A stretch of 64,000 nt of DNA from assembly GCA_964236735.1 (NCBI GenBank), contig CAXSFM010000021.1:1-64000 (forward strand), in the 5' to 3' direction. A program made the translations under genes and the position numbers. Source of the DNA: JAIVJG01 sp964236735. Lineage in GTDB: Bacteria > Acidobacteriota > Blastocatellia > Pyrinomonadales > Pyrinomonadaceae. Below the pieces are notes generated by a model. It had not been told where the DNA came from and did no database searches. It saw only the letters and a program-made list of their open reading frames with translations. This document shows positions 61,233-64,000 of this stretch, one piece after another (within the stretch, counting starts at the first letter, position 1; every line of letters begins with the position of its first letter).

Positions 61233-63284
61233 ATGTCCGAGCAAACAAAGAAACAAGCTATCTGGAACGCGCAGATCGTCAAACGTGCATTGGTGGATTC
61301 GTTCAGGAAGCTGAACCCGCGCACGATGATGAAGAATCCAGTGATGTTCGTCGTCGAAGTCGGCAGCGTTCTGACAACGCTCCAACTCATACGCGGCCTC
61401 GTCGCTCCGGTGGCGGGCGTCACTAACACAGGCTTCGAATTGCAGATCACGCTCTGGCTCTGGTTCACCGTTCTCTTCGCGAACTTCGCGGAGGCGATGG
61501 CCGAAGGACGCGGCAAGGCGCAGGCTGACAATCTGCGTAAGGCCAAGACAGAGACGACTGCGAATCGCGTCTTGCCCAACGGGCAGCTAGAGACAATCAA
61601 CGCGCCGCAACTGCGTAAAGATGATGTTGTCCTCGTCGTCGCCGGCGAGTTTATCCCCGGCGATGGCGAGATCATCGAAGGCGTAGCGAGCGTTGATGAA
61701 TCAGCAATCACGGGCGAGTCCGCTCCGGTTATACGCGAGGCTGGCGGCGACCGTTCAGCTGTGACGGGCGGGACGCGCGTCCTGTCGGATCAGATCAAAA
61801 TCCGCATCACGTCGAATCCCGGCGAGACGTTCATTGATCGCATGATCGCCCTCGTCGAAGGCGCGGAGCGGCAGAAAACTCCGAACGAAATCGCGCTTAA
61901 CATTCTGCTTGCGGGACTCACGATTATTTTTCTGCTCGCCGTCGTCACACTGCAACCGTTCGCGATGTATTCGAGCGCGCCGCAAACAATCTTCGTGCTT
62001 GTCTCATTGCTCGTCTGTCTCATTCCGACAACCATCGGCGGCTTGCTCTCGGCCATCGGCATCGCCGGCATGGACAGGTTAATTCAGCACAATGTCCTCG
62101 CCATGTCGGGGCGTGCAGTCGAAGCGGCGGGCGATGTCAACACGCTCTTGCTCGATAAGACGGGAACAATCACGCTCGGCAATCGCCAGGCGGCGGAGTT
62201 TATTCCGTTGCCGGGCGTTGATGAAGAGGAACTCGCGGACGCGGCGCAGCTTTCGTCGCTCTCGGATGAAACGCCCGAAGGCCGCTCCATCGTCGTGCTG
62301 GCAAAGGAGAAATACAACTTGCGCGGGCGCGAACTCTCAAACAGCACGGCGACGTTCATTCCCTTCACGGCGCAGACGCGCATGTCCGGCGTTGACTTCG
62401 ACGGGCACGAAGTCCGAAAGGGCGCGGTTGATGCGATTGAGAAACTTGTCGCGTCGAGCGGCGTGCAGGCTCCGAAAGAGTTGCGCGAGATAGTGGAACG
62501 CATCGCCAAACTTGGCGGCACGCCGCTCGTCGTCGCCGATAACAAGCGTCCGCTCGGCATCATCTATCTCAAGGATGTCGTGAAGGGCGGGATGGCCGAA
62601 CGCTTCAACCAGATGCGCCAGATGGGAATTCGCACGGTGATGATTACGGGCGACAATCCTTTGACCGCCGCTTCAATTGCGCGCGAGGCGGGCGTTGACG
62701 ACTTCCTCGCCGAAGCCACGCCCGAAGACAAGATGGCTCTCATCAAACGCGAACAGGCTGGCGGCAAACTTGTTGCCATGACCGGCGACGGCACGAACGA
62801 TGCGCCTGCTCTCGCGCAGGCAGATGTCGGCGTCGCGATGAACACAGGCACGCAGGCGGCGAAGGAAGCGGGCAACATGGTTGACTTAGACTCGAACCCG
62901 ACGAAGCTCATCGAGATCGTCGAGATCGGCAAGCAACTGTTGATGACCCGCGGCGCGCTCACCACGTTTTCAATTTCCAACGATGTCGCGAAATACTTCG
63001 CCATCATTCCGGCGATGTTCGCGGTGGCGTTCCCCGTCTTGAACACGCTGAACATCATGGGCTTGCGAACGCCTCAGTCAGCGATTCTCTCTGCGGTCAT
63101 CTTCAACGCGCTCGTTATCATCGCGCTCATCCCGCTTGCCCTGCGCGGCGTCAAGTATCGCCCGATGTCTGCGGCGGCGTTGCTGCGGCGCAACCTTTTA
63201 ATCTATGGCTTCGGCGGTCTCATCGTGCCGTTCGTCGGCATCAAGATTATTGACGTAATCATCCATGCCATCGGTCTGGCGTAA
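61233..63284 (+). CDS. kdpB: KdpB P-type ATPase subunit
   Basis: A 683-residue P-type ATPase. The phosphorylated Asp308 is in LLDKTGTITLGNR; ATP binding includes ADNKRPLGIIYLKDV and the hinge GDGTNDAPALAQADVG. The TGES motif is ESAITGESAPV. Energises K+ uptake through KdpA. Standard length. Confidence 0.96.
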   Translation: MSEQTKKQAIWNAQIVKRALVDSFRKLNPRTMMKNPVMFVVEVGSVLTTLQLIRGLVAPVAGVTNTGFELQITLWLWFTVLFANFAEAMAEGRGKAQADNLRKAKTETTANRVLPNGQLETINAPQLRKDDVVLVVAGEFIPGDGEIIEGVASVDESAITGESAPVIREAGGDRSAVTGGTRVLSDQIKIRITSNPGETFIDRMIALVEGAERQKTPNEIALNILLAGLTIIFLLAVVTLQPFAMYSSAPQTIFVLVSLLVCLIPTTIGGLLSAIGIAGMDRLIQHNVLAMSGRAVEAAGDVNTLLLDKTGTITLGNRQAAEFIPLPGVDEEELADAAQLSSLSDETPEGRSIVVLAKEKYNLRGRELSNSTATFIPFTAQTRMSGVDFDGHEVRKGAVDAIEKLVASSGVQAPKELREIVERIAKLGGTPLVVADNKRPLGIIYLKDVVKGGMAERFNQMRQMGIRTVMITGDNPLTAASIAREAGVDDFLAEATPEDKMALIKREQAGGKLVAMTGDGTNDAPALAQADVGVAMNTGTQAAKEAGNMVDLDSNPTKLIEIVEIGKQLLMTRGALTTFSISNDVAKYFAIIPAMFAVAFPVLNTLNIMGLRTPQSAILSAVIFNALVIIALIPLALRGVKYRPMSAAALLRRNLLIYGFGGLIVPFVGIKIIDVIIHAIGLA

Positions 63285-63345
63285 GTGGAATTGCAGGAGC
63301 GTGCTCTAGTTCTGAGGGCGAGTTGAAAAAGAGGGCGGTATAAAG

Positions 63346-63930
63346 ATGATGATAAAGAATATAACGACGGCGATATTAATGACGATAGTCACGACGGTGA
63401 TCTTCGGTTTGGTCTATCCGCTCGCCGTGACGGGCATCGCGCAGGTGATTTTTCCTGATAGGGCGAACGGGCAACTTATCAAGCGCGCCGACGGTGCAAT
63501 CGCAGGCTCGCGGATTATCGGTCAGCCGTTTTCATCCCCAGGTTATTTTCGCTCGCGCCCTTCTGCCGCTGGGGCTGCCGGTTATGATGCAGGCGCATCA
63601 TCCGGCTCGAATCTTGGGCCAACGAATCAGAAGCTGATTGATCGAGTCAAAGCTGATGTCGAGAAAGCGCAAAGCGAGAATCCCGGCAAGCCTGTGCCGG
63701 TTGATCTGGTGACGACATCGGCATCTGGCCTCGACCCGCACATCTCGCCCGCCGCCGCAGAGTTTCAAGCGCCTCGTGTTGCGCGTGAACGCGGAATGAG
63801 CGAAGACGAAGTGCGTCGCCTCATCGCCGCGCACACGTCGGGACGGCAGTTCGGTTTTCTCGGAGAGGCAACGGTCAATGTGTTGGAGTTTAATCTAGAC
63901 CTCGATAGCAAGAGACCGATGAACAAATAG
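63346..63930 (+). CDS. kdpC: KdpC subunit
   Basis: A 194-residue protein with one N-terminal membrane helix (TAILMTIVTTVIFGLVYPLA) and a periplasmic domain containing SRIIGQPFSSPGYFRSRPSA and SNLGPTNQKLIDRV, the KdpC family signature. It completes kdpFABC. Confidence 0.95.
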   Translation: MMIKNITTAILMTIVTTVIFGLVYPLAVTGIAQVIFPDRANGQLIKRADGAIAGSRIIGQPFSSPGYFRSRPSAAGAAGYDAGASSGSNLGPTNQKLIDRVKADVEKAQSENPGKPVPVDLVTTSASGLDPHISPAAAEFQAPRVARERGMSEDEVRRLIAAHTSGRQFGFLGEATVNVLEFNLDLDSKRPMNK

Positions 63931-63963
63931 TCTTGAGTCAGACAAGTCAACCGCTCCGCGTTT

Positions 63964-64000
63964 ATGACTGACAACGGCAACAAGCCAACGCCGGAATCTT
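63964..64000 (+). CDS. kdpD: start of a probable kdpD sensor gene (partial)
   Basis: The window ends 12 codons into a frame reading MTDNGNKPTPES. A Pro/Asn-rich start followed by P-x-P-E-x-L is typical of KdpD N-termini. Position immediately after kdpC also fits. Since the kinase before kdpE lacks the KdpD/USP domain, this may be the missing half as a separate protein. The assignment rests on little sequence. Confidence 0.4.
   Translation, partial: MTDNGNKPTPES

Overview
The window looks like a chromosome segment of an Acidobacteriota bacterium, probably class Blastocatellia. This is inferred from high-GC coding DNA, a secreted VWFA-related protein of the acidobacterial type, N-terminal Cys-rich ankyrin proteins, futalosine-type menaquinone genes (mqnA, mqnC), paired M16 peptidases and a KdpD-type kinase without its usual N-terminus. 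There is no rRNA, CRISPR array, transposase or integrase.

Layout. 0.1-2.8 kb: small metabolic genes on the minus strand (thioesterase, YbjQ, alkyltransferase-like protein, cupin, cyclase-family hydrolase) and a HEAT-type gene broken by an in-frame TGA. 3.0-6.3 kb: mqnA, a histidine kinase with a photoactive-yellow-protein-type PAS domain, and mqnC. 6.3-7.6 kb: a two-gene TIR cassette. 7.7-16.2 kb: a small unknown, two M16 peptidases, orphan receivers, a Crp/Fnr regulator and a secreted S41 protease. 16.3-23.9 kb: an accessory patch with small membrane and VOC proteins, a SWIM-Rad52 fusion divergent from an XRE regulator, a gene broken by TAG, an ImmA/IrrE-like protein and a CHC2/TOPRIM primase-like protein. 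24-33.3 kb: an RsbU phosphatase, PilT, and secreted VWFA, ankyrin, lipoprotein and FecR proteins. 33.4-40.7 kb: a carotenoid-type oxidoreductase, CPBP protease, NUDIX hydrolase, pilin-like protein, folC, accD and nrnA. 40.8-46.9 kb: rimP-nusA-infB-rbfA behind a clear promoter and a leader terminator. 47-55.5 kb: a tRNA-like gene with its own promoter and terminator, YqeY, uvrA, an M50 protease, moaC, a fasciclin protein, moeA and a SET-domain protein. 55.8-64 kb: a potassium-uptake regulon (KdpD-like kinase, kdpE, porin-like protein, three tiny ORFs including kdpF, then kdpABC) running into the first codons of what looks like a separate kdpD sensor gene.

The strongest unexplained signal is at genome scale. 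About a dozen intergenic sites carry degenerate tandem repeats with a strict 7-bp period, most of them paired as inverted arms. The heptamer word differs between families but families recur. They lie between genes even inside conserved operons (rimP-nusA, infB-rbfA, rbfA-nrnA, kdpA-kdpB), and in at least five genes the C-terminal codons and the stop codon are made of the repeat. A separate long perfect palindrome occurs twice. Two signal-transduction genes share a conserved 5' leader motif that can pair with the ribosome-binding site.
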